Shown piece by piece: positions 14,225 through 22,584 of a stretch of 30,233 nucleotides of DNA. The DNA comes from an uncultured Eubacteriales bacterium. GTDB lineage: Bacteria; Bacillota; Clostridia; Oscillospirales; UBA644. The stretch lies in assembly GCA_900547165.1 (NCBI GenBank), contig URFZ01000020.1, forward strand, positions 1 to 30,233. Reading direction: 5' to 3'. The notes below the pieces were generated by a model. It worked only from the letters and a program-made list of their open reading frames with translations, was not told the origin of the DNA and ran no database searches. Position 1 is the first letter of the stretch. Every line of letters starts with the position of its first letter. The translations under genes were made by a program, and so were the position numbers.

Positions 14225-15754
14225 TCAGGCGACCTCCCACAGTTCGATAACGCCCTCGTCTGCGTAAACGGGTTCGAAAGTCTCGACCTTTCCCCTGCGG
14301 CTCTTGAAAACGGATATCGCGCCCATCACCTGAACGGTTATAAGCGGCATCATTGCGACAAGAGCAACAAGCCCGAATGCGTCTGTCATGACATTGCCGC
14401 CGAGCGCCGAACACGCACCCATTGCAAACGGGAGCATAAATGTTGCCGTCATCGGTCCTGACGCTACGCCGCCCGAGTCAAAGGCTATCGCCGTAAAAGT
14501 CTGCGGCACGAAAAACGAAAGAATAAGCGCCGTCGCATAGCCGGGAATGAGAAACCACATCACGGAAATCCCCGTCAAAACGCGAACCATGGAAAGCCCC
14601 ATTGCCGCAGAGACAGCAACGGACAAACTAAGTCCCATCGCTTTTGCGGATATTGCACCCGCGCTCAATTCCTCGACCTGCTTGTTCAAAACATGAACCG
14701 CAGGCTCTGCGTTGATGATGAACCAGCCCATAAGTATCGCAAGCGGGACAAGCAGATACTTAAACCCGGAATTTACAATCTCCGCGCCGAGTACATACCC
14801 AAGCGATTGAAAGCCGACATTGACGCCGGTCATAAACAGGACAAGCCCGACATAAGTAAAGACAATGCCTATCAAGATATTGATAAAAGGTTTTTTCTTT
14901 ATATGCAGGGAAACGACCTGAAAAATCAGAAAAAAAGCTACTATCGGAAGAAGAGCCAGAGCGACTTCGCCCATATATGCGGGAAGTTCTCGCAGATACT
15001 CCCAACCAAGAGCTACCGTATGCGAAAAAGAATTGACCGCGAGTGTGGATTCTTCCGCTCCGCCGCTGTAAATAAAACTGAGAATCAGGACGGACAGAAT
15101 TGGACCTATCGAGCAAAGCGCGACCAGACCGAAACTGTCGTCTTTTGCCTTTTTATCGCTTCTTGTGGCAGCGACACCGACACCGAGAGCCATTATGAAA
15201 GGAACCGTCATGGGTCCTGTCGTGACCCCGCCCGAATCAAACGCAACCGAAAGAAATTCTTTGTCGGCAAATGCCGCAAGAGCAAATAGTGCAATATAGA
15301 ATACTATAAAAAGCCATTTAAGAGAAAAGCCGAAAAGTATTCGGAGCATACTGACAACGAGAAAAAATCCCACTCCCGCCGCAACGGTGATTATCAGAAT
15401 GTTTTTGTCTATGCTCGGAACATTCTTCGCAAGCACCTGCAAATCGGGTTCTGCAACGGTTATTATAACGCCGATAACAAAACTTACGGCAAGTATCAGC
15501 CACAGCCGACGTGAACGGGTCATTGCGCCTCCGATATGTGAACCTATCTGCGTCATGGAGACGTCCGAACCGATGGTAAAAAGAGCCATTCCGCCTATTA
15601 TCATAACTGCGCCGACGAGAAACGAGAGCATGAGTCCGCTTTCTATCGGAATCAATATAAAACACAGCGCCGCAACTATCAGAGTTATCGGAAGTACGGA
15701 CGAAACGGACTCTCGGAGTTTTTCTTTCAAAACATTTCGTTTATGCAAAGACAT
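14225..15754 (-). CDS. Duplicated DUF1538 integral membrane protein, putative transporter
   Basis: This 509-residue polytopic protein has about twelve predicted transmembrane helices and consists of two DUF1538 halves with a ~250-residue period. Matching pairs: AFDSGGVTTGPMT (171-183) with AFDSGGVASGPMT (424-436); SFGLVAL (207-213) with AFGLVAL (459-465); EPDLQVLAKNV (102-112) with EPAVHVLNKQV (350-360). Buried Asp, Glu and Ser in these repeats look like a substrate or ion path, as in inverted-repeat transporters. The substrate is unknown. The ATG at 15754 has AGGAG only 3 nt away; TTG at codon 3 would have a better 9-nt spacing, so the start may be 6 nt later. The gene leads the operon with the PII-like protein. 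Confidence 0.85.
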   Translation of the reverse strand: MSLHKRNVLKEKLRESVSSVLPITLIVAALCFILIPIESGLMLSFLVGAVMIIGGMALFTIGSDVSMTQIGSHIGGAMTRSRRLWLILAVSFVIGVIITVAEPDLQVLAKNVPSIDKNILIITVAAGVGFFLVVSMLRILFGFSLKWLFIVFYIALFALAAFADKEFLSVAFDSGGVTTGPMTVPFIMALGVGVAATRSDKKAKDDSFGLVALCSIGPILSVLILSFIYSGGAEESTLAVNSFSHTVALGWEYLRELPAYMGEVALALLPIVAFFLIFQVVSLHIKKKPFINILIGIVFTYVGLVLFMTGVNVGFQSLGYVLGAEIVNSGFKYLLVPLAILMGWFIINAEPAVHVLNKQVEELSAGAISAKAMGLSLSVAVSAAMGLSMVRVLTGISVMWFLIPGYATALILSFFVPQTFTAIAFDSGGVASGPMTATFMLPFAMGACSALGGNVMTDAFGLVALVAMMPLITVQVMGAISVFKSRRGKVETFEPVYADEGVIELWEVA

Positions 15755-15782
15755 TCGCTCCTTTCAATATATTATATATATT

Positions 15783-15812
15783 ATTATACATTATTTTCGG
15801 AAACCGTTGCAA
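15783..15812 (-). promoter_or_regulatory. Promoter of the DUF1538-PII operon
   Basis: On minus, TTGCAA (15807-15812), an 18-base spacer and TATAAT (15783-15788). The start is expected near 15776, a ~20-nt leader. Confidence 0.65.
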
Positions 15813-15892
15813 CGAATAATATCCGAACTTTTTTTGTATACCGTCAAAAACGGAAAAACGGTTAAATTCTTGTGTATCATAAGAAAACTCTA

Positions 15893-15921
15893 TTGACACG
15901 CACAAAAATCGACTGTATTAT
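15893..15921 (+). promoter_or_regulatory. Promoter of the ABC exporter gene
   Basis: TTGACA (15893-15898), a 17-base spacer and TATTAT (15916-15921). The start is expected near 15928, a ~26-nt leader with AGAGG before the ATG. Confidence 0.8.
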
Positions 15922-15953
15922 TATTGTAATATTATGTAAAAAGAGGTATATTT

Positions 15954-17915
15954 ATGTTCGGACCACCGATGGGACCTCCGCCCATTCATTCAGAGACGGA
16001 AGCTCCGAAAATGCCAAAAGGTTTTAAAAACAAAGTTTCGTTTATCGGCAAATCATTTAAAGAAACGTTCCGCAGACTGTTCTACATTTTCACGCTCGTT
16101 TATAAATCCCAGCCTATTATAATAATTCTTATGGCGTTTATGGCGCTGTTCAACGGTGTTCAGTCCATAATCGGCGCATATATCACAAAATGGCTTATGG
16201 ACGGGCTTCAAAAAGCCGTCGAAGGAACGCTCGGGGACTTCTGGCAACTCGGCGGACTGCTTGTATTGCAGATAGTGTTCCAACTTTTCGTACTCGTTAT
16301 CAGTTCTGTCAACAGAATGATAACACGCCTTTCAAACGAACTGTTCGTTTACAGCATTAAAATTAAAATAATGAAAAAGGCAAAAACGATAGATCTCGCA
16401 AAGTTCGATCTTCCCGAATTCTATTCGCAGCTCGAAAACGCGACGCAGGAAGCAGGCAGCAGACCGTTGCAGGTCATCGAGGCGGCTTTCAGCATAATCA
16501 GCACACTGATAACGCTTATCAGTTTCATAACGGTTCTTTCCGGAACAATGTTCTGGGCACCGATCGCTGTTATACTTATGACTGTTCCGTCCGCGATAAT
16601 CACATATAAATACAGAAAAAAGATGTTCGGTTATATGCGTTTTCACTCAAAGGAACGCAGACAACTTGAATACTATTCACAGTTGCTTACGGACAAAGAC
16701 CTTGTAAAAGAAGTCAAACTTTTTGATCTCGGCGACACGTTTATAGACAAATATTCGGGAACATTCAAAACATATTTCAAAGGCATGAAACGTCTCATCG
16801 TTCAAGAGGGCGGCTGGGGCATAGGAATAGCGACGGCGCAATCCGTGCTGAACGGCGGAATTTTTCTTCGAATAGCATACCTTGTATATTCGGGACTGCT
16901 GACCATCGGTGACTATTCACTCTACACAAATGCGCTTTTCTCCATTTCAAACAGTGTATCTTCGCTGATAACGACGACAGGCAGTATTTACGAGGGGACG
17001 CTTTACATCGACAACCTCATCACATTTATGAATGTTGAACCCACGATCGTTTCCATTCTGCCAACGCCGAGAAAAGTCAATCACCATGCGCCGCACACCA
17101 TAGAGTTCAAAAACGTATCATTCTCCTACCCCGCGACAAACAGAAAAGTTCTTCAAAACATCAATATGACGTTTTCGACGGGAGAAACGATAGTTCTCGT
17201 CGGATTGAACGGTGCGGGAAAGACAACGCTTCTCAAACTGCTGACACGTCTTTACGACCCGACAGAGGGAGTTATCCTGCTTGACGGCTATGATATCCGT
17301 GAATATGATGTAAAAGACCTGTATTCGATGTACGGAATGATATTCCAGGATTTCGGCAAATACGCATTTTCAGTAAAAGAAAACATAGGGTTCGGTGACC
17401 TTAACAGAAAAGACGATACAACGCTTATACACGACGCTGCGGAAAAGAGCAACGCCGATGAATTCATCAGAAAACTGCCCGAGGGATACGATACTCCGCT
17501 TATGAGAGTCTTTGAGCAGACGGGACTTGAACTTTCCGTAGGTCAATGGCAAAAGATCGCCGTCGCGAGAGCATTTTTGAGAGATTCGGACTTTGTTATT
17601 CTCGACGAGCCGACAGCGTCACTCGACCCGATGGCGGAACAGGAGATATTCTCACAGTTTGACAGGCTTAGATACGGAAAAGGAACGATTTTCGTATCGC
17701 ACAGACTTTCAAGCGCAACGATTGCGTCCAAAATAATCGTTCTCGAAGGCGGAAAGATTGTCGAAACGGGAAATCACGAAACGCTGATGAAACTCGGCGG
17801 CAAATATGCGGAACTGTTCACGACACAGGCAAAGCACTATATAGAAAACACGCCGCAGGAGCAGAACGAAAGACCGCCTATGCCGTTTCCGAAAGAAATA
17901 CCAGACAAAATCTGA
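15954..17915 (+). CDS. ABC exporter half-transporter, permease fused to ATPase
   Basis: This 653-residue type IV ABC exporter has a Pro-rich N-terminus (residues 2-20), a transmembrane domain (about 50-345, six helices) and a C-terminal nucleotide-binding domain (about 380-620). The ATPase motifs are Walker A GLNGAGKT (417-424), Q-loop in MIFQDFGKYAFSV, the signature LSVGQWQK (527-534), Walker B VILDEP and H-loop SHR. The second glycine of LSGGQ is Val529, a form I recall in a clostridial subfamily with GQWQ after it, so activity is still likely. Such half-transporters work as dimers and export drugs, lipids or peptides; no peptidase domain or substrate gene is nearby. A single-gene unit, so probably a homodimer. 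Confidence 0.9.
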   Translation: MFGPPMGPPPIHSETEAPKMPKGFKNKVSFIGKSFKETFRRLFYIFTLVYKSQPIIIILMAFMALFNGVQSIIGAYITKWLMDGLQKAVEGTLGDFWQLGGLLVLQIVFQLFVLVISSVNRMITRLSNELFVYSIKIKIMKKAKTIDLAKFDLPEFYSQLENATQEAGSRPLQVIEAAFSIISTLITLISFITVLSGTMFWAPIAVILMTVPSAIITYKYRKKMFGYMRFHSKERRQLEYYSQLLTDKDLVKEVKLFDLGDTFIDKYSGTFKTYFKGMKRLIVQEGGWGIGIATAQSVLNGGIFLRIAYLVYSGLLTIGDYSLYTNALFSISNSVSSLITTTGSIYEGTLYIDNLITFMNVEPTIVSILPTPRKVNHHAPHTIEFKNVSFSYPATNRKVLQNINMTFSTGETIVLVGLNGAGKTTLLKLLTRLYDPTEGVILLDGYDIREYDVKDLYSMYGMIFQDFGKYAFSVKENIGFGDLNRKDDTTLIHDAAEKSNADEFIRKLPEGYDTPLMRVFEQTGLELSVGQWQKIAVARAFLRDSDFVILDEPTASLDPMAEQEIFSQFDRLRYGKGTIFVSHRLSSATIASKIIVLEGGKIVETGNHETLMKLGGKYAELFTTQAKHYIENTPQEQNERPPMPFPKEIPDKI

Positions 17916-17938
17916 TTAAAATTTTATTGCATAAAACT

Positions 17939-17966
17939 GCCGCCCGACGAAATTTCGTCGGGCGGC
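17939..17966. terminator. Palindromic terminator shared by the ABC exporter and pepF
   Basis: A perfect 28-base palindrome (14-base arms) lies between convergent genes. On minus it is followed by AGTTTTATG; on plus the tail is less U-rich. It probably ends pepF and helps end the exporter transcript. Confidence 0.85.
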
Positions 17967-17988
17967 AAACTGCTGTATTCAATTATTT

Positions 17989-19782
17989 CTATTTCAACAG
18001 TGCGTCGAGTTCGTCGATAAGTGAGCCGAAGAGTTTGAGCGCTTCGTTTATGGGTTCGGGAGAACTCATATCAACGCCTGCTATCTTCAACAGAGAGATG
18101 GGGTCGGTGCTGCTGCCGCTTGAAAGGAAACGCTTGTAATCCGCAACTGCAGGCGCACCCTTTTCAAGAATCCTGTTGGCGATGGCAACGGCGGCAGAGA
18201 AACCTGTCGCATACTGGAACACATAGTAATTATAGAAGAAATGCGGAATGCGCGACCATTCAAGCGCTATTTCTTCATCGGAAACCATATCGGGACCGAA
18301 ATAGAGTTTGTTCAACTCATAATATTTCTTGCAAAGTGCATCAGCGGTCAGCGTTTCGCCGTTCTCGGACATTTTGCCCATTTCAAGTTCAAATTCGGCA
18401 AACATGGTCTGTCTGTAAATCGTGCCCTTGAATTGGTCGAGGAAGTGATTTATAAGATACGCTTTCGCATTTTTGTCCGTCGTGTTTTTAAGCAGATATT
18501 TCATCAAAAGCACTTCGTTGCAGGTCGAAGCGACTTCGGCAACGAAAATAACGTAGTCTGCGGTATTCACGGGCTGATTCTTCATGGTCAGATAACTGTG
18601 AAGAGCGTGTCCCATTTCATGGGCAAGCGTGAATTGGCTGTCCAGATTGTTCTTATGGTTGAGAAGAACATACGGATGAGGTCTGCCGAAGCCGGAAGAA
18701 TATGCGCCGCTGCGTTTTCCGACATTTTCATAAACGTCTATCCAACGATTTGCGAAGCCTTCTTTAAGCATATCCGTATAATCTTCGCCGAGAACGGAAA
18801 GCGCTTCAAGAACGGTCTTTTTTGCCTGTTCAAAGTCTATTTCAACAGCAGCATCAGGAACGATGGGAGTGTAAACATCGTACATATGCAGTTCGTCCAC
18901 GCCGAGAAGTTTTTTGCGGAGTGCAACGTACTTATACATCTTGTCGAGATTTGCATGAACCGCTTCGATAAGATTTGTATAAACGCTTACAGGAACTTCC
19001 GTCACGTCAAGCGAAGCTTCAAGCGTCGAGGAATACTTGCGTGCACCGGCAAAGAAACGAAGTTGCTTGAACTGTGCGTCAAGAGTGGACGCAACGGTGT
19101 TCTTAAACTCGCCCATACGTTTATAAAACGTTTTGAACGTGTTCTCACGCAGTTTTACGTCCGTGCTTTCGAGAAGAGGAACAAGCGTGCCGTCCGTAAG
19201 ATGATGAACATTTCCCTGTCCGTCAACAACGTCGTCAAACGTCAGATCGGCGTCGCTGAACGTGCTTCTTATTCTGTCGGGAGCGTCCGCCATTTCACCT
19301 GCAGCAGCAAGAAGCTTTTCACCCTCGTCGGAAAGAATGTGCGCCGCTCTTCTTCTTATCTGATAAAGGCTTCTTCTGTATGTTTCAAGTTCGGGTTCAT
19401 CTTTATAAAAGCTGTCGAGAACTTTTTCGTCTATTGCCATTATTTCAGGCGTTGCGAATGAAAGCGCACCCGAAATATTTACCCAAGTTCCCGTTGCTTT
19501 GCCGCGCATATCCTGATAGAAGTTATTGCTTGTATCTTCGTCGCCTTTGCAGGAAGCATAGCCGAGAAGCGAACTGAGCCGAAGTGTTACTTCATCTTCA
19601 AATTTCAGAAAAGCCAAAAGGTCTTTTGCGCTCTTGCCGAGAGTGCCGCGATATTCCGCGATTCTTTCGGGAAGTGCTTTCAGAGCCTCATATTCCGCAA
19701 ACCATGCGTCATCGTTCGCAAAAACGGGTGTCAAGTCCCAAGTAAACTCCTGGGGAACATCCGCACGTTTCAAAATTTCCAT
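17989..19782 (-). CDS. pepF: Oligoendopeptidase F
   Basis: PepF is a cytoplasmic zinc metallopeptidase (family M3B) that cleaves oligopeptides. The 597-residue protein carries the zinc motif H388-E-M-G-H392 in TLAHEMGHALHS, with the third ligand Glu in the following FVAEVASTCNE segment. The N-terminal oligoendopeptidase domain (EFTWDLTPVFANDDAWF) and the C-terminal catalytic helices ending in ISLLKIAGVDMSSPEPINEAL are both typical, and the length is normal. GGAGG lies about 9 nt before the start. It begins 42 bp after dinB; that gap is AT-rich but has no good -35, so it may be the last gene of the znu-dinB operon. Followed by a palindromic terminator. Confidence 0.96.
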   Translation of the reverse strand: MEILKRADVPQEFTWDLTPVFANDDAWFAEYEALKALPERIAEYRGTLGKSAKDLLAFLKFEDEVTLRLSSLLGYASCKGDEDTSNNFYQDMRGKATGTWVNISGALSFATPEIMAIDEKVLDSFYKDEPELETYRRSLYQIRRRAAHILSDEGEKLLAAAGEMADAPDRIRSTFSDADLTFDDVVDGQGNVHHLTDGTLVPLLESTDVKLRENTFKTFYKRMGEFKNTVASTLDAQFKQLRFFAGARKYSSTLEASLDVTEVPVSVYTNLIEAVHANLDKMYKYVALRKKLLGVDELHMYDVYTPIVPDAAVEIDFEQAKKTVLEALSVLGEDYTDMLKEGFANRWIDVYENVGKRSGAYSSGFGRPHPYVLLNHKNNLDSQFTLAHEMGHALHSYLTMKNQPVNTADYVIFVAEVASTCNEVLLMKYLLKNTTDKNAKAYLINHFLDQFKGTIYRQTMFAEFELEMGKMSENGETLTADALCKKYYELNKLYFGPDMVSDEEIALEWSRIPHFFYNYYVFQYATGFSAAVAIANRILEKGAPAVADYKRFLSSGSSTDPISLLKIAGVDMSSPEPINEALKLFGSLIDELDALLK

Positions 19783-19824
19783 AACATATTCCTCCGTATG
19801 ATTATATATTTATAATTTTTATCA

Positions 19825-21063
19825 TTATTTATTATCTTCTTCGGGCTTTTCCTCTCCGTCAAGATCACCTTTTAATGTTCTTCCGAAAGATATCGAACCT
19901 TTGCCGTAACGGTTTCGAAGTTCGTCCATGGTTCTTGCTATCCGTCGTTTTTTTCTCTCCGCAGGTTCTTCTTCGCTTTCAAAAAGACTGCTCTGTTCGG
20001 GTTCGTCTGCGGGGACAAGGTTTGTGGCGGTCACGGTTATCATTCTTATCGGGTTTGTAAGCACCCAGTTCCTTTTTATCAGTTCCATCGCAACGGGAAT
20101 CACGTCGGACGCCAAATCTGAAGCCTTTGGCATCGGTTGCTGACGTACAAAAGAACGAAAATCCGGTGCTCGCAAAGTCACCTGAACGGTACGGCACTTC
20201 AAGCCGTGTTTGCGCATTCTGGAACAAACCGAATCCGTCAGTTTTGTAACACCGAAAAGAATATCGTCAATTCCGACAAGGTCTCGGCTGAAAGTCATTC
20301 CGTTGCCGACAGACTTGACCTCTTCCCTTTCCTCTCCGTTTTTGACGGGAGAGTTATCAAGTCCGTTCGCATAATCATAAAGTTGCCCGCCGCCCTTGCC
20401 GAGACGACGAACAAGATATTCCCTGTCAGCCGCCGCAAGGTCTCCTATCGTTGATATTCCCATATCATGAAGAACCTGAACGGACGAACGCCCGACATAC
20501 AAAAGGTCGGACACGGGAAGCGGAAAAACTATCTTTTTATAGTTTTCCCGGGAAATAACAGTCGTTGCGTCGGGCTTTTTATAGTCGCTTCCGAGTTTTG
20601 CGAAAACTTTATTGAAAGAAACCCCGACGGAAACGGTTATGCCTATTTCTTCGCGGACAACGCGCCTGATCTCATCCGCAACGGCTTCACCGCCGCCCCA
20701 TAGGTGCGCGGAATGCGTCATATCGAGCCACGATTCGTCTATGCCGAAAGGCTCAACCGTGTCCGTATATCTGTAATAGATTTCATTTACGCGCTTCGAA
20801 AATTCGGAATATACGCCGTGTCTGGGCGGAACAATGCGCAGATCGGGACATTTTTTTCGTGCCTGCCAAAGCGTTTCAGCCGTTTTGACACCGTATTTTT
20901 TCGCTATCTCGTTTTTTGCAAGAATTATGCCGTGCCGTTTGCTTTCGTCCCCTCCGACAGCCATCGGAACATCTTTCAGGCTCGGATCAAACGTCATTTC
21001 GACGGACGCAAAAAAGCAGTTGCAGTCGCAATGAAGAATTATCCTATCGTTTTCGGTCTTCAT
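19825..21063 (-). CDS. dinB: Y-family DNA polymerase IV
   Basis: This translesion polymerase copies damaged templates with low fidelity. The 412-residue protein shows the catalytic Asp13 in HCDCNCFFASVE (the second Asp of the common D-x-D is Asn15, as in many clostridial homologues), the acidic pair in EPFGIDESWLDMT, the palm motif GVSFNKVFAKLGSDYKKPDATTV, a thumb helix-hairpin-helix (YVGRSSVQVLHDMGISTIGDLA), a little-finger domain (about 240-355) and a sliding-clamp motif QSSLF in the tail. The basic C-terminus (ERKKRRIARTMDELRNRYG) is also typical. Its ATG overlaps the stop of the znuB-type permease (ATGA), so it is coupled to the metal importer. No SOS box is seen because it has no promoter of its own. 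Confidence 0.93.
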   Translation of the reverse strand: MKTENDRIILHCDCNCFFASVEMTFDPSLKDVPMAVGGDESKRHGIILAKNEIAKKYGVKTAETLWQARKKCPDLRIVPPRHGVYSEFSKRVNEIYYRYTDTVEPFGIDESWLDMTHSAHLWGGGEAVADEIRRVVREEIGITVSVGVSFNKVFAKLGSDYKKPDATTVISRENYKKIVFPLPVSDLLYVGRSSVQVLHDMGISTIGDLAAADREYLVRRLGKGGGQLYDYANGLDNSPVKNGEEREEVKSVGNGMTFSRDLVGIDDILFGVTKLTDSVCSRMRKHGLKCRTVQVTLRAPDFRSFVRQQPMPKASDLASDVIPVAMELIKRNWVLTNPIRMITVTATNLVPADEPEQSSLFESEEEPAERKKRRIARTMDELRNRYGKGSISFGRTLKGDLDGEEKPEEDNK

Positions 21064-21884
21064 TTCTTTTCAACCTTCTTACGAAGAAATCCCACGAGAG
21101 AAAATACAAGAAATACCGCAAGGTCGGCAATAACTATGCTTGCGCCCGTCGGCAGATCGAAACAGGCAAGTATAAAGCCCGCAAGGAAACAAAGAACGGA
21201 GATTATCGCCGAACTTATCACAACGCCGCGATAACTCTTGAACACGCGCATTGATGATATTGCGGGAAAAACTATCAGCCCCGAAATCAGGAGCGTGCCC
21301 ATAAGGCGCATTCCGACAACTATCGTAATCGCTGAAAGCAAAGCGATAAGGATATTATACGCCCCCGCGCGCACACCGTTTGCTCGGGCGGAACTCTCGT
21401 CAAACGTAACCGCAAATATTCTGTTGTAAAAAATCAGATAAAGCGCAAGAACAACAGCGCTCAGCGCGATGCTGACATACATATCGTTTTTGCCGACCGC
21501 GACTATCGAGCCGAACAAATAACTGTCAACCGCTCTGTTTGTGCCTGAAATATGTGCGGCAATGAGACCTACTGCAACGGCGCTTGAAGAAATAAGGGCA
21601 ATCACGCTGTCGCCTTTCAGTTTGCTGTTCTCACTCAAACGGAGAAGCAGAAAAGCGGTCAGTATCATAACGGGAACGGCAACCCAGAGCGGGGCGAGGT
21701 TCAGAACCGCGGCAACGCTCATTGCGCCGAAACCGACATGAGAAAGCCCGTCGCCTATCATGGAGTAGCGTTTAAGAACAAGGCTGACACCCAAAAGCGC
21801 GGAACAAAGAGACACAAGACACCCGACAACTATTGCGGGAACAAATACGGGGCTGGCAAAGACCGAAAAAATATAATCAAGCAT
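21060..21884 (-). CDS. znuB: Zinc/manganese ABC transporter permease
   Basis: Membrane subunit of a metal importer (ABC-3 family). The 274-residue protein has about eight hydrophobic segments, an N-terminal start typical of the family (MLDYIFS...FVPAIVVGCLVSLCSALLG), the conserved SLVLKRYSMIGDGLSHVGFG segment that includes the ATPase-contact region, and the later GVRAGAYNILIALLSAITIVVGMRLMGTLLISGLIVFP stretch. Length is normal. It overlaps the ATPase gene by 8 bp and dinB by 4 bp, so translation is coupled on both sides. Whether the metal is zinc or manganese depends on ZnuA; the His-rich loop there favours zinc. Confidence 0.93.
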   Translation of the reverse strand: MLDYIFSVFASPVFVPAIVVGCLVSLCSALLGVSLVLKRYSMIGDGLSHVGFGAMSVAAVLNLAPLWVAVPVMILTAFLLLRLSENSKLKGDSVIALISSSAVAVGLIAAHISGTNRAVDSYLFGSIVAVGKNDMYVSIALSAVVLALYLIFYNRIFAVTFDESSARANGVRAGAYNILIALLSAITIVVGMRLMGTLLISGLIVFPAISSMRVFKSYRGVVISSAIISVLCFLAGFILACFDLPTGASIVIADLAVFLVFSLVGFLRKKVEKK

Positions 21885-22584
21885 CGGTTTTCCCTCCCGT
21901 GAACAGTTTTCCGACCGGGCTTTTCAGATAGTCCGAAACGCTGCCGTAGAATTCAACGCCGTGTTTTAAGTGCAGTATTTTCGACGCCTGTTTAACGGCA
22001 TCGTCTATTTCGTGTGAGACCATAACAACGGTCACACCCTCATAGTTTATCGTGCGAAGTATGGAATACATATCCGCGGTCACAAGCGGGTCAAGTCCCG
22101 TTACGGGTTCATCAAGGACAAGAATCTTGCGTGCGCAGCAAAGCGCTTTTGCAAGAAGCACACGCTGGCGTTGCCCGCCCGAAAGTTCACGAAAAGACTT
22201 TTTCCGCAAATCGGAAATACCGAGCAGGCTCATATTTTTATCTGCAATCATCTTTTCTTCCGATGAAAGAAACGGGCGTTTGCCCAAAAGTCCGAGACAG
22301 CCGCTGCGGACTATCTCTTCGACCGATGCGGGGAAATCGTTCCGAACTACGGTCTGTTGCGGCAGATAACCTATGTCGCCGTTTTTGATGTCGCAGTCAT
22401 AAAGAATATGACCGTGCTTCGGCTGATGTATTCCCACAAGCGCTTTCAGCAGCGTGCTTTTTCCCGTACCGTTTTCGCCGACGATGCAAACGTAATCGCC
22501 GAATTCGATATCAAACGAAACGTGTTCCGCAACGGTCAGATTATCATAAGACAAAGTAACGTCGCAAACGGAGATAGCGCTCAT
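21877..22584 (-). CDS. znuC: Zinc/manganese ABC transporter ATP-binding protein
   Basis: ATPase of the metal importer. All nucleotide-binding motifs are intact in 235 residues: Walker A GENGTGKST (36-44), Q-loop YLPQQ, signature LSGGQ (134-138), Walker B ILVLDEP (154-160) with D-loop TGLD, and H-loop VSHE. Length is typical of ZnuC/MntB/AdcC-type ATPases. Its ATG shares bases with the znuA stop region (znuA ends at 22584), and its own end overlaps the permease gene by 8 bp. The order binding protein, ATPase, permease is usual for such importers in Bacillota. Confidence 0.94.
   Translation of the reverse strand: MSAISVCDVTLSYDNLTVAEHVSFDIEFGDYVCIVGENGTGKSTLLKALVGIHQPKHGHILYDCDIKNGDIGYLPQQTVVRNDFPASVEEIVRSGCLGLLGKRPFLSSEEKMIADKNMSLLGISDLRKKSFRELSGGQRQRVLLAKALCCARKILVLDEPVTGLDPLVTADMYSILRTINYEGVTVVMVSHEIDDAVKQASKILHLKHGVEFYGSVSDYLKSPVGKLFTGGKTDA

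Noticed and set aside
18241..19461. A 406-codon plus-strand frame across pepF
   Set aside because: It is antisense to a complete pepF with an intact zinc site.
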